Shown here piece after piece: positions 40,650 to 50,567 of a DNA stretch of 64,000 nucleotides (positions are counted from its first letter, which is position 1; each line of letters starts with the position of its first letter). This stretch comes from Marinobacterium rhizophilum DSM 18822 (GTDB lineage: Bacteria > Pseudomonadota > Gammaproteobacteria > Pseudomonadales > Balneatricaceae): contig NZ_KB899107.1 of assembly GCF_000378045.1 (NCBI RefSeq), positions 1 through 64,000 on the forward strand. The letters run 5' to 3'. The position numbers and the translations under genes are program-made. Under the pieces are notes generated by a model. That model was not told the DNA's origin. It saw only the letters and a program-made list of their open reading frames with translations, and ran no database searches.

Positions 40650-41087
40650 ATGTCTGCAACAGCCCGCATTACCCATCTGGCCCTGCATGTCACAGACATG
40701 GCAGCCTGCGTTGCCTTCTACCGTCATTACTGCGGCATGCGGGTTATTCACGAACGCCACAGTGGCCATCAGACCATCTGCTGGATGGCTGAACCCGGGC
40801 GCGAACGGGACTTTATCTTCGTGCTGATGAATGGCGGACAGGACCTTCACCTGCCGGACAACGACTACCGCCATTTCGGCTTCGCGCTGGAAAGTCGCGA
40901 TGCCGTTGACCGTATCGCGCACCAGGCCGCCGAGGCCGGCTGCCTGGTCTGGGCCCCCAGGGATGAACCCTTTCCTGTTGGCTACTACTGTGGCCTGCGC
41001 GATCCCAATGGCAACTACGTCGAATTCAGTTACGGCCAGCCACTGGGACCGGGAGCGGATGACTTTGATAAACTACGCCAGAGCTGA
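40650..41087 (+). CDS. VOC-family (glyoxalase/bleomycin resistance-like) protein
   Basis: A 145-residue vicinal-oxygen-chelate protein. Two beta-alpha-beta-beta-beta modules are seen: THLALHVTDMAACVAFYRHYCGM and then FGFALESRDAVDRIAHQA with the terminal GLRDPNGNYVEFSYG. Candidate metal ligands are His in THLALHV and Glu in NYVEFS. AGGAG is 7 nt before the ATG. The substrate is unknown. Confidence 0.85.
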   Translation: MSATARITHLALHVTDMAACVAFYRHYCGMRVIHERHSGHQTICWMAEPGRERDFIFVLMNGGQDLHLPDNDYRHFGFALESRDAVDRIAHQAAEAGCLVWAPRDEPFPVGYYCGLRDPNGNYVEFSYGQPLGPGADDFDKLRQS

Positions 41088-41219
41088 TAGTTCAAAATCG
41101 ATGTCTGTGTGGCCGGCGCGCGTCAAAGGAATGCATTACGCAGTGGCAAAAACCTGTACAGTGAAACGATTGCCGGCCGGTTTTCCTGGTTGCTTATCCC
41201 TTAGAATAGGAAATAGGCC

Positions 41220-42035
41220 ATGTGGTTAAGAACAAGCTGTGATCTGACGTTCGACATAACGGTATCCACTCCCTTTGTGCTGATGCTGCGACCGCGCAGC
41301 GGCGCCCAGCAATGGATAGCCAGCGAACAGTACAAACTGGTACCCAGCGTCCCCGTTTTCGAATTTACCGACAACTATGGCAACCTGTGTCAGCGCCTGA
41401 TTGCGCCGCCAGGGCCCTTTGGTATCCATACGTCGGCCGAGGTGATGACCTCGGACCATATCGATCGAGCCCCCGGCGCTCCGTTCGTGGAAATCCAGAA
41501 CCTGCCCGAGTCGGCGCTTAACTACCTGTTGCCCAGTCGCTTCTGTGAATCGGACCGCTTCAGTCAGATGGCCAATAGCATCACTGCCGGTTACCAGCCT
41601 GGCTACGATCAGGTGGCAGCCATCGAAGCCTGGCTGCGCGCCAATGTTCGTTATGAGTCCCAGAGCAGTGATATTCAGATTTCGGCCACCGAGGTTAACA
41701 CTCGGGGCTGGGGCGTATGCCGTGACCTCGCCCATGTAGGCATCGCTCTGTGCCGCAGTCTGAGCATTCCCGCGCGCATGGTCGTGGGATATCTGCATGA
41801 CCTGGAGCCCATGGAACTGCACGCCTGGTTCGAAGCCTACGTAGCGGATCGCTGGTATACCTTTGATGCCACCCAGATCCAGCTTCACGCCGGCTACGTC
41901 GCCATCGGCTATGGCCGGGATGCCGCCGATGTTGCGGTCTATAACCAGTTTGGTCCGGCGCTGTACCCCCAGGCACAAAAGGTACGCGTGCAACTTATCA
42001 ATGAACCCGGCTTTACCGATTGGGGGATGACCTGA
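41220..42035 (+). CDS. Transglutaminase-like cysteine protease-fold protein (short type)
   Basis: A 271-residue cytoplasmic transglutaminase-core protein. An N-terminal beta domain (about 1-120) precedes the catalytic domain. The Cys-His-Asp triad is in [22 protein letters not shown] and WYTFDATQ. Members act as proteases, amidases or structural relatives. The second, related gene follows 66 nt later. No ATP-grasp or alpha-E partner, usually found with such genes, is present here. Confidence 0.85.
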   Translation: MWLRTSCDLTFDITVSTPFVLMLRPRSGAQQWIASEQYKLVPSVPVFEFTDNYGNLCQRLIAPPGPFGIHTSAEVMTSDHIDRAPGAPFVEIQNLPESALNYLLPSRFCESDRFSQMANSITAGYQPGYDQVAAIEAWLRANVRYESQSSDIQISATEVNTRGWGVCRDLAHVGIALCRSLSIPARMVVGYLHDLEPMELHAWFEAYVADRWYTFDATQIQLHAGYVAIGYGRDAADVAVYNQFGPALYPQAQKVRVQLINEPGFTDWGMT

Positions 42036-42101
42036 CACAGCAACGACGCCGTCAATACCAGGCCCAATCAAACGCACTCAGAGCAACGTTCGGGATGACC
42101 T

Positions 42102-42953
42102 ATGCAGCGCTATAAGATTGTTCATCGCACCTACTACAATTTCACCGACGAGGTCGTTCTGGGTGAACACCGGCTGCTGCTTCGACCGCGAGAGGGTCAT
42201 GAACTGCGTATCGAGTCGTTTTCGCTCAATATCAGCCCAGCGGCGACGCTGCACTGGCACCGCGACATCGAGGACAACTCCGTTGCCATTGCCAGTTTCA
42301 ACTCCCCTGCGCGCCACCTGATGATCGAAAGCGAAGCCATTATTCAGCAATACAACGAAGCGCCACTGGATTTCATCGTCGCCACCTACGCTCTGAATTA
42401 CCCTTTCGTCTATCAGCAGCATGATGAGCCCATGCTGGCCCCGTACCGAACCCTGCCCGATGCGTACACCAGTACGCAGCTCAGCCGCTGGATCGGCACC
42501 TTCTGGCGATCTGGTGAACCCATCGAGACTTACAGCCTGCTGCAGCGCATGACCGAACACATTTACCAGACGCTGAACTACCAGGCACGGGAAGAGCCCG
42601 GCGTACAGAGCGCGCGGCAGACACTGGAGTGTGGCAGCGGATCCTGCCGAGACTTTGCCGTACTCTTCATGGACGCCGCCAGATACCTGGGACTGGCCGC
42701 CCGTTTTGTCAGCGGCTATCTGCACGACCACCTGCCCAGCAACAACCTCGGCGCTACCCACGCCTGGGCCGAAGTTTATCTCCCAGGCGCCGGCTGGAAG
42801 GGATTTGATCCCACCATCGGTAAGGTTGCGGGCACCGACCATATCGCCGTCGCCGTTGCATGTCGGCCGGACGCCGTGCCCCCCATTGCCGGATCCTTCA
42901 GCGGCTGCGCCGCGTCCACAATGGATGTGGGTGTCTGGGTGACCAGGGTGTAG
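42102..42953 (+). CDS. Transglutaminase-family protein
   Basis: A 283-residue protein with the bacterial transglutaminase-like N-terminal beta region (YKIVHRTYYNFTDEVVLGEHRLLLRPRE) and a catalytic domain. The Cys-His-Asp triad is in GSGSCRDFAVLF, GATHAWAEVYL and WKGFDPTIG. The C terminus HIAVAVACRPDAVPPIAGSF is typical. It lies downstream of a shorter homologue; the two may act on related substrates. Confidence 0.88.
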   Translation: MQRYKIVHRTYYNFTDEVVLGEHRLLLRPREGHELRIESFSLNISPAATLHWHRDIEDNSVAIASFNSPARHLMIESEAIIQQYNEAPLDFIVATYALNYPFVYQQHDEPMLAPYRTLPDAYTSTQLSRWIGTFWRSGEPIETYSLLQRMTEHIYQTLNYQAREEPGVQSARQTLECGSGSCRDFAVLFMDAARYLGLAARFVSGYLHDHLPSNNLGATHAWAEVYLPGAGWKGFDPTIGKVAGTDHIAVAVACRPDAVPPIAGSFSGCAASTMDVGVWVTRV

Positions 42954-43070
42954 CAGCATTGCCAGCCAGTGCAGCGCCTGGCAGCACCGGGCTTGATGGC
43001 AGGGGTAAAACATCTTTCACGTGTATTAACCACCGGCCAGCGCATGCTGGCACGCGCCAGGCGCAAACAA

Positions 43071-43096
43071 AAAAAGAAGCCCGCAGGCTTCTTTTT
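43071..43096. terminator. Bidirectional terminator after lipA
   Basis: A perfect 11-bp stem AAAAAGAAGCC/GGCTTCTTTTT with loop CGCA has A- and T-tracts on both sides. It ends the long minus-strand run at lipA and the plus-strand transglutaminase gene. Confidence 0.9.
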
Positions 43097-43123
43097 CTGA
43101 TTCACATATCCGTGTGTATCTAA

Positions 43124-44104
43124 TTAACCGACTTTCTCACCCTTGGCCTGCAGATCGGCATGGTAGGAGGAGCGCACCAGCGGACCGGAGGCTACATGGG
43201 AGAAGCCCATTTCCTTGGCCTGGCGGGCAAATTCATCGAACTCGGCCGGCGTCACGAAGCGATCCACCGGCAGATGGCTGCGGCTCGGCTGCAGATACTG
43301 CCCGATGGTGATCATGTCGACGTTGTGTGCCCGCAGGTCACGCATCACTTCGACAATCTCTTCATTGGTTTCACCCACGCCCACCATCAGGCCGGACTTG
43401 GTGCGGATGCCCGGCTGACGCTGCTTGAACCCTTCGAGCAAGTCCAGTGACCATGCATAGTCGGCACCCGGGCGTACCTGCTTGTACAGGCGCGGCACGG
43501 TTTCGAGGTTGTGGTTAAAGACATCAGGCGGCGTGGCACTGAGGATTTCAAGCGCAACATCCATGCGGCCGCGGAAATCCGGTACCAGCGTTTCGATTTC
43601 GATGGACGGCTGGCGCTCGCGGGTTTCGCGTACACAGTCGGCAATATGCTGGGCACCGCCGTCACGCAGGTCATCACGGTCAACCGAGGTGATGACCACA
43701 TAGCGCAGGCCCAGGTCGGCAATGGCAGTCGCCAGTTCGCGGGGCTCGTCGGCGTTGAGGGCATTGGGGCGGCCGTGGGCCACGTCACAGAACGGGCAGC
43801 GGCGCGTACAGATATCACCCATGATCATGAAAGTGGCGGTGCCATGCGTAAAGCACTCACCGATATTCGGGCAGCTGGCCTCTTCGCACACGGAAGACAG
43901 CTTGTGTTCTCGCAGCTTGGACTTTATGCGTTGCACTTCGGCCGAGGAGCCCATGCGTACGCGCAGCCACTCGGGCTTGCGTGGCATTTCGTCTTTCTCG
44001 GTAGGAATGACCTTTACCGGGATGCGGGCGACCTTTTCTGCGCCACGAAGTTTGACACCCTGCTCGACGCGCGCGCCAGCTGCTTTGCTCTCAGAACTTG
44101 CCAT
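43124..44104 (-). CDS. lipA: Lipoyl synthase
   Basis: A radical-SAM enzyme of 326 residues that inserts two sulfurs into octanoyl groups. The auxiliary cluster cysteines lie in [15 protein letters not shown] and the radical-SAM cluster in CTRRCPFC. The terminal SSY of the family lies in VRSSYHAD. It lies 7 nt after lipB. Confidence 0.97.
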   Translation of the reverse strand: MASSESKAAGARVEQGVKLRGAEKVARIPVKVIPTEKDEMPRKPEWLRVRMGSSAEVQRIKSKLREHKLSSVCEEASCPNIGECFTHGTATFMIMGDICTRRCPFCDVAHGRPNALNADEPRELATAIADLGLRYVVITSVDRDDLRDGGAQHIADCVRETRERQPSIEIETLVPDFRGRMDVALEILSATPPDVFNHNLETVPRLYKQVRPGADYAWSLDLLEGFKQRQPGIRTKSGLMVGVGETNEEIVEVMRDLRAHNVDMITIGQYLQPSRSHLPVDRFVTPAEFDEFARQAKEMGFSHVASGPLVRSSYHADLQAKGEKVG

Positions 44105-44111
44105 ACAATCG

Positions 44112-44762
44112 CTAATCCAATCTGGTTCTGCGGGACACGCTAGTATACCCGATTTTGTTGATCAAAATATCACCCATACGACTGACCGCCGCGGCACTGT
44201 TCAGACCCGGCACCAGGCTCGCCAGCTGCGTCATCGCCATGCCGGCATATCCGCACGGATTGATGCGCAGGAAGGGCTCCATGTCCATGTCCAGGTTCAG
44301 TGCCAGGCCATGGAAGGAGCAGCCACGGCGTACCCGCAGACCCAGCGAGCAGATCTTGGCATCGCTGACATAGACACCCGGAGCATCCGGCTTGGGGTAG
44401 GCTTGCACACCATATTCGGCCAGCAGCTCGACCACGCTCTGTTCCATCAGATCCACCAGATCACGCACCCCAAGGCTTTTGCGGCGCAGATTCAGCAGCA
44501 GATAGACCACCAGCTGACCGGGCCCATGGTAAGTCACCTGGCCGCCACGATCGGCCTGGACCACCGGTATGTCACCCGCGTTGAGGACATGCTCGGCCTT
44601 GCCGGCCTGGCCCTGAGTAAATACGGGCGCATGCTCCAGCAGCCAGATTTCATCCGGCGTCTGGTCATCACGACAGTTGGTAAAATCCTGCATTCGCTGC
44701 CAGGTGGAATCGTAGGGAACCTGACCCAGACTGCGCAGTACCAGTGTGTCTGACACCGCCAT
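44112..44762 (-). CDS. lipB: Octanoyltransferase
   Basis: LipB moves octanoate from acyl-carrier protein to lipoyl domains. The 216 residues carry [18 protein letters not shown], the catalytic Lys in [12 protein letters not shown] and the catalytic Cys in [12 protein letters not shown] 44762 gives a TGATG junction with ybeD; a TTG just upstream is the less likely start. Confidence 0.95.
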   Translation of the reverse strand: MAVSDTLVLRSLGQVPYDSTWQRMQDFTNCRDDQTPDEIWLLEHAPVFTQGQAGKAEHVLNAGDIPVVQADRGGQVTYHGPGQLVVYLLLNLRRKSLGVRDLVDLMEQSVVELLAEYGVQAYPKPDAPGVYVSDAKICSLGLRVRRGCSFHGLALNLDMDMEPFLRINPCGYAGMAMTQLASLVPGLNSAAAVSRMGDILINKIGYTSVSRRTRLD

Positions 44763-45034
44763 CAAATGACGATCTTGACGCGGCCCGAGGACTTCAGGTC
44801 CTGGTGCAGCCGTTCGAGCTGATCAACTCCGGTGGCCGTAATGCAAAAGCGCACGGACTGAAAAGTCCCTTCACGGCTGTCCTGCACCGTGACGGTCGTG
44901 ATGTCGAAATCGGGCGCATGAACCTGCACGGTTTCAATGACATAGGCACGAAAGTCGTCACTGTTAACCCCAATCACCTTGATCGGGTAATCAGGACAGG
45001 GGAATTCGATTTTTGGGGGTTGCTGTTCGCTCAT
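44762..45034 (-). CDS. ybeD: YbeD-family regulatory protein (DUF493)
   Basis: A 90-residue ferredoxin-fold protein ([22 protein letters not shown]-like) that usually sits with lipB and dacA. E. coli YbeD is of uncertain function. It overlaps the D-amino-acid transaminase gene by 4 nt (ATGA) upstream and abuts lipB downstream. Confidence 0.9.
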   Translation of the reverse strand: MSEQQPPKIEFPCPDYPIKVIGVNSDDFRAYVIETVQVHAPDFDITTVTVQDSREGTFQSVRFCITATGVDQLERLHQDLKSSGRVKIVI

Positions 45035-45894
45035 AGTTCACTCTCCCCCGTCATCAGCTGATGCTGATACCGGGCCAACAATTCAAACATGCGGGCCCAA
45101 ACGGGCCCCTTTTTGCCATCGCCGATGAGGCGGTCATCCACCCTTGTCACCGGCAGCACGCCGCGGGTCGAACTGGAAATCCAGACCTCATCGGCATTCA
45201 TCAGGGTATCGTAATCAATATCCACTTCCTGGTACTGCATGCCGTTCACATCAGCCAGTCCCAGTACCAGCTCCCGAGTGATGCCGCCCAGAATCTCGGA
45301 GCTGCGCTTGGGCGTATAGATAACCCCCTGGCGCACTACAAACAGATTGCAGGAGGTACCTTCTGTCAGCACACCGTCGCGCAACAGCAGGGCTTCATCG
45401 GCCTGATGATCCCGAGCCTGCTGCAGCACCAGAATGTTGGGCAACAATCCGGTGGACTTGATATCGCAGCGATGCCAACGCAGATCCGCCGTCACTATGG
45501 CGCTGAGCTCCTGCACCTCTTCGGCGGATACCGCCGCAAAGTCGCGCACCGGGGCACAGCAGGCAAAGACCGTGGGCGTGAGGCTGGCATCGTAGCTGTG
45601 GCTGCGGCTGCCGCTGTCGCCGCGCGTCACCTGCAGATAAACCGACAGGTTGCCACCGCCATTGCGCGCCACCAGCTCGTCCATGACCGCGGCCCAGTCG
45701 GTATGCGCCTGAATGCGTACCGCCCGCAGGCTGTGTTCCAGTCGAGTGATATGCTCCTGCAACCGGAATCCGATACCGCGGAAATACGGCACCACCTCGT
45801 AAACACTGTCACCGAACAGAAAACCGCGGTCGAAAGGTGAAATCATTGCCTCTTGCGAGGGCATGAACTGACCCTTGAGATATACGATATTCAT
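45031..45894 (-). CDS. dat: D-amino acid aminotransferase (class IV PLP)
   Basis: A 287-residue class IV aminotransferase. It has the N-terminal SPFDRGFLFGDSVYEVVPYF, the PLP lysine in HRCDIKSTGLLPN and the family segment ALLLRDGVLTEGTSCNLFVV. Predicted to interconvert D-Ala and D-Glu with 2-oxo acids, which suits its place beside peptidoglycan genes. Aminodeoxychorismate lyase or branched-chain transaminase cannot be excluded by sequence alone. Confidence 0.85.
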   Translation of the reverse strand: MNIVYLKGQFMPSQEAMISPFDRGFLFGDSVYEVVPYFRGIGFRLQEHITRLEHSLRAVRIQAHTDWAAVMDELVARNGGGNLSVYLQVTRGDSGSRSHSYDASLTPTVFACCAPVRDFAAVSAEEVQELSAIVTADLRWHRCDIKSTGLLPNILVLQQARDHQADEALLLRDGVLTEGTSCNLFVVRQGVIYTPKRSSEILGGITRELVLGLADVNGMQYQEVDIDYDTLMNADEVWISSSTRGVLPVTRVDDRLIGDGKKGPVWARMFELLARYQHQLMTGESEL

Positions 45895-45971
45895 CAGTGC
45901 CGGCTCCTCTCCACCCGCCTGGCATCAGCACGGGGGTCAGTAGGTACTTACTGTAAAGGTCTAGCAGACTG

Positions 45972-47192
45972 CTAGCCAATCAGGCTAAGAAAGAACAGCA
46001 GGATGCTATGCCAGATACGTTTTAGCAGGCCACCCTCGGCAATGTCTTCAAGTGCCACCAGCGGCACTTCGCGTACCGTTGCGCCATTGAGCGTCACGCG
46101 AACACTGCCATATTCGTGCCCCTGCACCACTGGCGCCTCGATCACGCGATCAACATCCAGGGCCGCTTCCAGCTGATCGGTCTGCCCTCGGGGCACGGTC
46201 ACCGCCAGCGACTCAGCCAGGCCCAGACGCACTTCGCTACCCTGACCACCCCAGACAGTCGCAGTATTCAGCGGTGTGCCGCCATCATACAGCTTGTGGG
46301 TGCGGTAGTAGCGGAACGCATAGGCCAGCATTTTCTGGGTTTCCTGAGCCCGCGCCTCTTCACTGGAGGTACCCAGCACCACGCTGATCAAACGCATGTC
46401 ATCGCGCTTGGCCGAAGCCACCAGGCAATAGCCCGCTTCTTCGGTGTGGCCGGTTTTCAGGCCGTCAACCGAATCGTCCCGCCACAGCAGACGGTTGCGG
46501 TTAGGCTGGCGAATCTCATTGTAGGTGAAGTACTTTTCGGAATAGATCGGATAGTTTTCCGGGAACTGGCGAATGATGGCCCGTGCCAGGATCGCCAGGT
46601 CGCGCGCCGTGGACATGTGCTGATCCGCCGGCAAACCGGTGGCATTGCGGAAATAGGTGTTTTTCATGCCCAGCAGGCCGGCATGCTGGTTCATCAGGTC
46701 GGCGAAGGCGGATTCGCTGCCGGCGATATGCTCTGCCACGGCAACCGAGGCATCGTTACCCGACTGGATAATGATGCCCTGCAGCAGATCGATCAGCTTG
46801 ACCTGAGTACCTTCACGCACGAACATGCGCGAGCCTTCTGTACGCCATGCCTTTTCACTGATCAGGACCAGGTCATCCTTGGATATGTTGCCCTTGGCCA
46901 GCTCGTACTCAACGATATAGGCGGTCATCATCTTGGTCAGGCTGGCCGGGGCAAACTGCTCGTCTTCCTTGTTGGAGAGCAGAATCTCGCCCGTTTCGGC
47001 ATCCATCACCAGATAGGACGTGGCTGCAATCTGGGGTGATGCCGGTATCAGCTCAGCCGGCGACAACGTCGGGGCCGCATTGAGCGTGGGGGTCTGGTTC
47101 AGGGTCGGCGTTTCGGCCTGTACGGGGCCGGCCATGAGAAGTGAACAGAGGAAAAAGCCGCATAGTCGGGCGTATATCGGTCGTTGAGCCAT
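45972..47192 (-). CDS. dacA: D-Ala-D-Ala carboxypeptidase PBP5/6-type
   Basis: A periplasmic penicillin-binding protein of 406 residues. A signal peptide ends at PVQA. The mature N terminus carries a small repeat (three xPTL units: TPTLNQTPTLNAAPTL). Catalytic motifs are SLTK (SxxK), SGND (SxN) and KTG in DGLKTGHTEEAG. The C-terminal amphipathic anchor is LLKRIWHSILLFFLSLIG. It trims pentapeptides in cell-wall synthesis. ATG 47192 has AATGAGA 6 nt upstream; ATG 47201 is the alternative. Confidence 0.95.
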   Translation of the reverse strand: MAQRPIYARLCGFFLCSLLMAGPVQAETPTLNQTPTLNAAPTLSPAELIPASPQIAATSYLVMDAETGEILLSNKEDEQFAPASLTKMMTAYIVEYELAKGNISKDDLVLISEKAWRTEGSRMFVREGTQVKLIDLLQGIIIQSGNDASVAVAEHIAGSESAFADLMNQHAGLLGMKNTYFRNATGLPADQHMSTARDLAILARAIIRQFPENYPIYSEKYFTYNEIRQPNRNRLLWRDDSVDGLKTGHTEEAGYCLVASAKRDDMRLISVVLGTSSEEARAQETQKMLAYAFRYYRTHKLYDGGTPLNTATVWGGQGSEVRLGLAESLAVTVPRGQTDQLEAALDVDRVIEAPVVQGHEYGSVRVTLNGATVREVPLVALEDIAEGGLLKRIWHSILLFFLSLIG

Positions 47193-47272
47193 GATTCTCA
47201 TTATCAGTCTGCGGGAAAGTGGGTGCCGGGTAGACGTCATCGGGGACTAAAAGTTCTACTCTACTCAGGCGA

Positions 47273-48142
47273 TCAGGGTAAGTCCACCGGCCGGGCCGCC
47301 GCGTAACCGGCATCGGCCAGCTCACGCATCAGGCGCGCTTCGGTTTCGCTGTCAGGCACGGGCCCCAGTTGAACACGGTACAGGGTCTGGCCTTGCTGGA
47401 TTACCGGAGAAACCCTCAGATTGAGGCCGGCTGAAAGCTGTCCAAGTCGCTGTTCGATACGCTCGATCGCAGAACGATCAGAGAACGCGCCCAGCTGCAG
47501 GTAGCGTCCGGGACCCGCGGCGCCTTGCTTGTCGGCAGCAACGGCAGGCGCCGCTGCCAGGATTGCGCGCGGATCCAGTGCTTCCAGCGAAACTCGGGCC
47601 GTGCCTTTTCCCAACATGCCCAGCCGCGAGGCGGCCGCGTAGGACAGATCGATCACCCGCCCTTCATGAAAAGGGCCGCGATCATTCACCCGCACGACCA
47701 CCTGACGACCATTATCCTGATTGGTGACCCGCACGTAGCTCGGCAGCGGCAACGACTTGTGGGCGGCAGTCATGCCGTACATGTCGTAGATTTCACCGTT
47801 GGAAGTTTCGTAGCCATGAAACTTGCGACCGTACCAGGATGCAGTCCCCTTCTCCTTGTAGCCCAGCGCAGAGTCGAGAATATGATAACGCTGCCCCAGC
47901 ACCTCGTAGGGACTGCGGTTTCCTGCAAGGCTTTTAGGCTCAAGACGGGGCACGGCATCAGGCACCTTGGATACATCGACCGCATCCAGTGGCGCCTTGT
48001 CGTGTTTCATTGAGTAACGTCCGGCATTGGCTTCAGGCGCGACAGTGCCGTCCGCGCCATCGTTTTGCTTTACCGTGGAGGCACAGCCGGCCAGCAGCGC
48101 CAGCAACAATGCCAGAGGTGCGCGTACTGTTCGGAAGATCAC
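47273..48142 (-). CDS. rlpA: Septal-ring lytic transglycosylase RlpA
   Basis: An outer-membrane lipoprotein of 289 residues (lipobox LLAGC). A double-psi beta-barrel at about 95-190 (GTASWYGRKFHGYETSNGE, RVNDRGPFHEGRVIDLSY) has the Asp/His/Glu typical of active RlpA. A C-terminal SPOR domain covers about 215-285 (YLQLGAFSDRSAIERI). In Pseudomonas RlpA cuts naked glycan strands at the septum. Its ATG overlaps mltB by 4 nt. Confidence 0.94.
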   Translation of the reverse strand: MIFRTVRAPLALLLALLAGCASTVKQNDGADGTVAPEANAGRYSMKHDKAPLDAVDVSKVPDAVPRLEPKSLAGNRSPYEVLGQRYHILDSALGYKEKGTASWYGRKFHGYETSNGEIYDMYGMTAAHKSLPLPSYVRVTNQDNGRQVVVRVNDRGPFHEGRVIDLSYAAASRLGMLGKGTARVSLEALDPRAILAAAPAVAADKQGAAGPGRYLQLGAFSDRSAIERIEQRLGQLSAGLNLRVSPVIQQGQTLYRVQLGPVPDSETEARLMRELADAGYAAARPVDLP

Positions 48143-49197
48143 CCCTGCTTGCTCCCCCGGTAAGCCGCACCGATCATCTGGCTCAGTTCGTGTACCGCCA
48201 TGCCATAGAGCCGGCTGTGGTTGTAGCGCGTGATGACATAGAAGTTATGCAGGCCGAAGCGGTATTCATCACCCTCGGCTGTTTCGAGTTGCATCAGGGT
48301 CGCCTTCTGGGCCGGATCCAGCCCCCTATGCGTGTTGATCCCCCGCTCAGCCCACTGCGCCAGTGTGACTTCAGGCTCCAGGCCCGCATTAAACCAGCCG
48401 GCATCTGCCGTGCCGTTGATCACCACGTTGCTGATCACAGGCTCATCCTGTTTCCAGCCATGGCGGGCAAAGTAATTGGCGACACTGCCGATGGCATCAT
48501 CGGGGTTGCTCCAGATATCGCGCTTATTGTCACCGTCAAAATCTACCGCATAGGCACGATAGCTTGATGGAATGAACTGGCCGTACCCCATCGCGCCGGC
48601 ATAGGATCCCTTGAGCGACAGCGGATCAACCTGTTCCTCCTGCACCAGCTGCACGTACTCTTTCAACTGCCCGCGGAAAAAGGCGCCGCGTTTGGGGTAG
48701 TCGAATCCCAGGGTCGCCAGTGCATCGATCACGCGATAGCTGCCGGTAATGCGTCCATAGCGGGTTTCGACACCGATAATGGCGACGATGACCTCGGCCG
48801 GCACACCGAATTCCTGCTCGGCCCGGGCCAGGGTATCGGCGTGCTCACGCCAGAACTGGATACCCTGGTCGATGCGTTTCTGTTCAATAAAGATCTTGCG
48901 GTACTCACCCCAGGTCAGGCGCTTTTCCGCCGGACGCGAAATGGCCTTGAGAATGGATTCCTGACGCTGCGCCTGGTCCAGCAGGTTCACCAGATAAGCG
49001 CGATCCACCCCTTCGGCCACCATTTCATCAATCAGCGACTGCGCCTCGGCATGCTGAGAATAACCGTTGCCCAGATCCGCAGCAGTCACCTTCTCTGCAG
49101 CTGCGTCCTTGCTGACATGACCAACCGCCGTTGATGCACAGCCAGTCTGTAATACCAGTGCCAGTGAAACCAACGCGGGAACCAAAATCTTTTGCAT
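48139..49197 (-). CDS. mltB: Membrane-bound lytic murein transglycosylase B
   Basis: A 352-residue outer-membrane lipoprotein (signal with QTGC) of the MltB/SltB1 family. The catalytic Glu is in IIGVETRYGRITGSY. GYGQFIPSSYRAYAVDFDGD and the terminal ITRYNHSRLYGMAVHELSQ match the family. It cleaves peptidoglycan to anhydro-muropeptides and lies between rlpA and rodA. Confidence 0.95.
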   Translation of the reverse strand: MQKILVPALVSLALVLQTGCASTAVGHVSKDAAAEKVTAADLGNGYSQHAEAQSLIDEMVAEGVDRAYLVNLLDQAQRQESILKAISRPAEKRLTWGEYRKIFIEQKRIDQGIQFWREHADTLARAEQEFGVPAEVIVAIIGVETRYGRITGSYRVIDALATLGFDYPKRGAFFRGQLKEYVQLVQEEQVDPLSLKGSYAGAMGYGQFIPSSYRAYAVDFDGDNKRDIWSNPDDAIGSVANYFARHGWKQDEPVISNVVINGTADAGWFNAGLEPEVTLAQWAERGINTHRGLDPAQKATLMQLETAEGDEYRFGLHNFYVITRYNHSRLYGMAVHELSQMIGAAYRGSKQG

Positions 49198-49210
49198 ACT
49201 AAATCCCTGT

Positions 49211-50353
49211 TTAACGACGCAGCATCTGCCGATGGGTATGAACCGACATCATAATGCCGAACCCTGCCATCAGCGTCACAATAGAGGTACCGCCATAACT
49301 GATCAAGGGCAGCGGCACACCAACCACCGGCAGCAGTCCGCTGACCATGCCGATGTTTACAAATACATACACAAAGAACGTCAGAATAATACTGCCCGCT
49401 ACAAGGCGACCAAAACTGTCCGGTGCCCTGCTGGCCATGATCAGGCCACGGCCGATGACCAGCAGGTACAGAAACAGCAGTACCAATACACCGATCAGGC
49501 CGAGTTCTTCGGCAATGACCGCGATAATGAAGTCGGTGTGGGACTCAGGCAAAAAGTCCAGCTGCGACTGAGTGCCTGCCATGTAGCCCTTGCCCCAGAC
49601 TCCACCCGAGCCAATCGCGGTCTTGGACTGGATTATATTCCAGCCACTGCCCAGCGGATCACTTTCGGGGTCCAGAAAAGTAAGTACCCGCTGACGCTGA
49701 TAGTCTTTCATGACCATCCAGAGCCCCGGCAGGGCAGCACCGGCAGCCAGCATGGCGGCAAACACATAGCGCCACAGGATGCCCGACAGCAGCAGTACAA
49801 AGATGCCGGAGGCAGCAATCAGCAGCGAGGTGCCCAGGTCCGGCTGTTTCATGATCATGACCGACGGTATGCCCAACAGCACCAGCGAGACCACAATATG
49901 CACCGGTCGCGGCGGTAACGGCCGGCTCGACAGATACCAGGCAATCATCAGCGGCAGGACCAGCTTGGTGATTTCCGAAGGCTGAAACCGAAACCCCGGC
50001 AGCGCCAGCCAGCGCTGCGCCCCCTTGGCCCCCACCCCCACCAGCAGCACCGCCAGCAGCAATAACACACTGGCCGCGAAAATCCAGGGCGCCCAGCGCG
50101 CCAGCAGGCGCGGATTCACCTGGGCCAGCGCTATCAGCACGAACAGGCCCGCCCCCATGCGAAGCGCCTGCCGACTCACATAGCCGACGTCCTGCCCAGA
50201 GGCGCTATAGAGCACAAACAGGCCAAAACCACACAGCAGCAACAGGAACAGCAGCATCCAGGCATCGAGATGGGTATAAGACCACCAGCCCGGCCGGGTC
50301 GCCAGATGCTGACCGGATTCAGGCATGGTGCGCTGAAAGTCACGCAGGCTCAT
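49211..50353 (-). CDS. rodA: Peptidoglycan polymerase RodA
   Basis: A SEDS glycosyltransferase of 380 residues with about ten helices, partner of PBP2 in cylindrical growth. The catalytic region includes PSEITKLVLPLMIAWYLS and QPDLGTSLLIA; LPVVGVPLPLISYGGTSIV is the SEDS signature. The first residues are MSLRDFQRTMPESG. Its ATG overlaps by 4 nt the end of a duplicated mrdA-tail mini-frame, not mrdA itself. Confidence 0.96.
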   Translation of the reverse strand: MSLRDFQRTMPESGQHLATRPGWWSYTHLDAWMLLFLLLLCGFGLFVLYSASGQDVGYVSRQALRMGAGLFVLIALAQVNPRLLARWAPWIFAASVLLLLAVLLVGVGAKGAQRWLALPGFRFQPSEITKLVLPLMIAWYLSSRPLPPRPVHIVVSLVLLGIPSVMIMKQPDLGTSLLIAASGIFVLLLSGILWRYVFAAMLAAGAALPGLWMVMKDYQRQRVLTFLDPESDPLGSGWNIIQSKTAIGSGGVWGKGYMAGTQSQLDFLPESHTDFIIAVIAEELGLIGVLVLLFLYLLVIGRGLIMASRAPDSFGRLVAGSIILTFFVYVFVNIGMVSGLLPVVGVPLPLISYGGTSIVTLMAGFGIMMSVHTHRQMLRR

Positions 50354-50427
50354 CGCGATATCTCCATTTCCTGAATGACATCTTCGGCCATTGGATCGGC
50401 ACTGGGAACGATCGTCTCAGGACTCAT
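50350..50427 (-). CDS. 25-codon mini-frame, mrdA-tail copy next to rodA
   Basis: Its ATG overlaps the stop of the previous mini-frame (ATGA) and its TGA overlaps the rodA ATG (ATGA). The first seven residues MSPETIV are identical, also in DNA (21 nt), to the start of the other mini-frame. The end DVIQEMEISR is a diverged copy of the PBP2 C terminus (TVVQEVEISR). Because it abuts rodA, this copy may be the original mrdA-rodA junction. Whether the peptide is made is unknown. Confidence 0.5.
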   Translation of the reverse strand: MSPETIVPSADPMAEDVIQEMEISR

Positions 50428-50567
50428 CGTGAAATCTCCACTTCCTGGACCGCCGTTTCGTCTATCGGTTCAGCGCTCGGATCAATGCCCAGCAGCCAGG
50501 CGTCCATCACCCGACGGGCGGATCCTGGGTGTAGCCGCCGCTGCGAAACGATCGTCTCAGGACTCAT
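50424..50567 (-). CDS. 47-codon mini-frame, close copy of the PBP2 C terminus
   Basis: It starts with an ATG overlapping the mrdA stop (ATGA), reads MSPETIVSQRRLHPGSA, then repeats the PBP2 end from RRVMDAWLLGIDPSAEPI to VQEVEISR with one or two changes. It stops at TGA overlapping the ATG of the next mini-frame. The PBP2 frame and sequence are kept over about 28 codons. This points to recent duplication or to selection. It may simply carry ribosomes on to rodA. Confidence 0.5.
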   Translation of the reverse strand: MSPETIVSQRRLHPGSARRVMDAWLLGIDPSAEPIDETAVQEVEISR

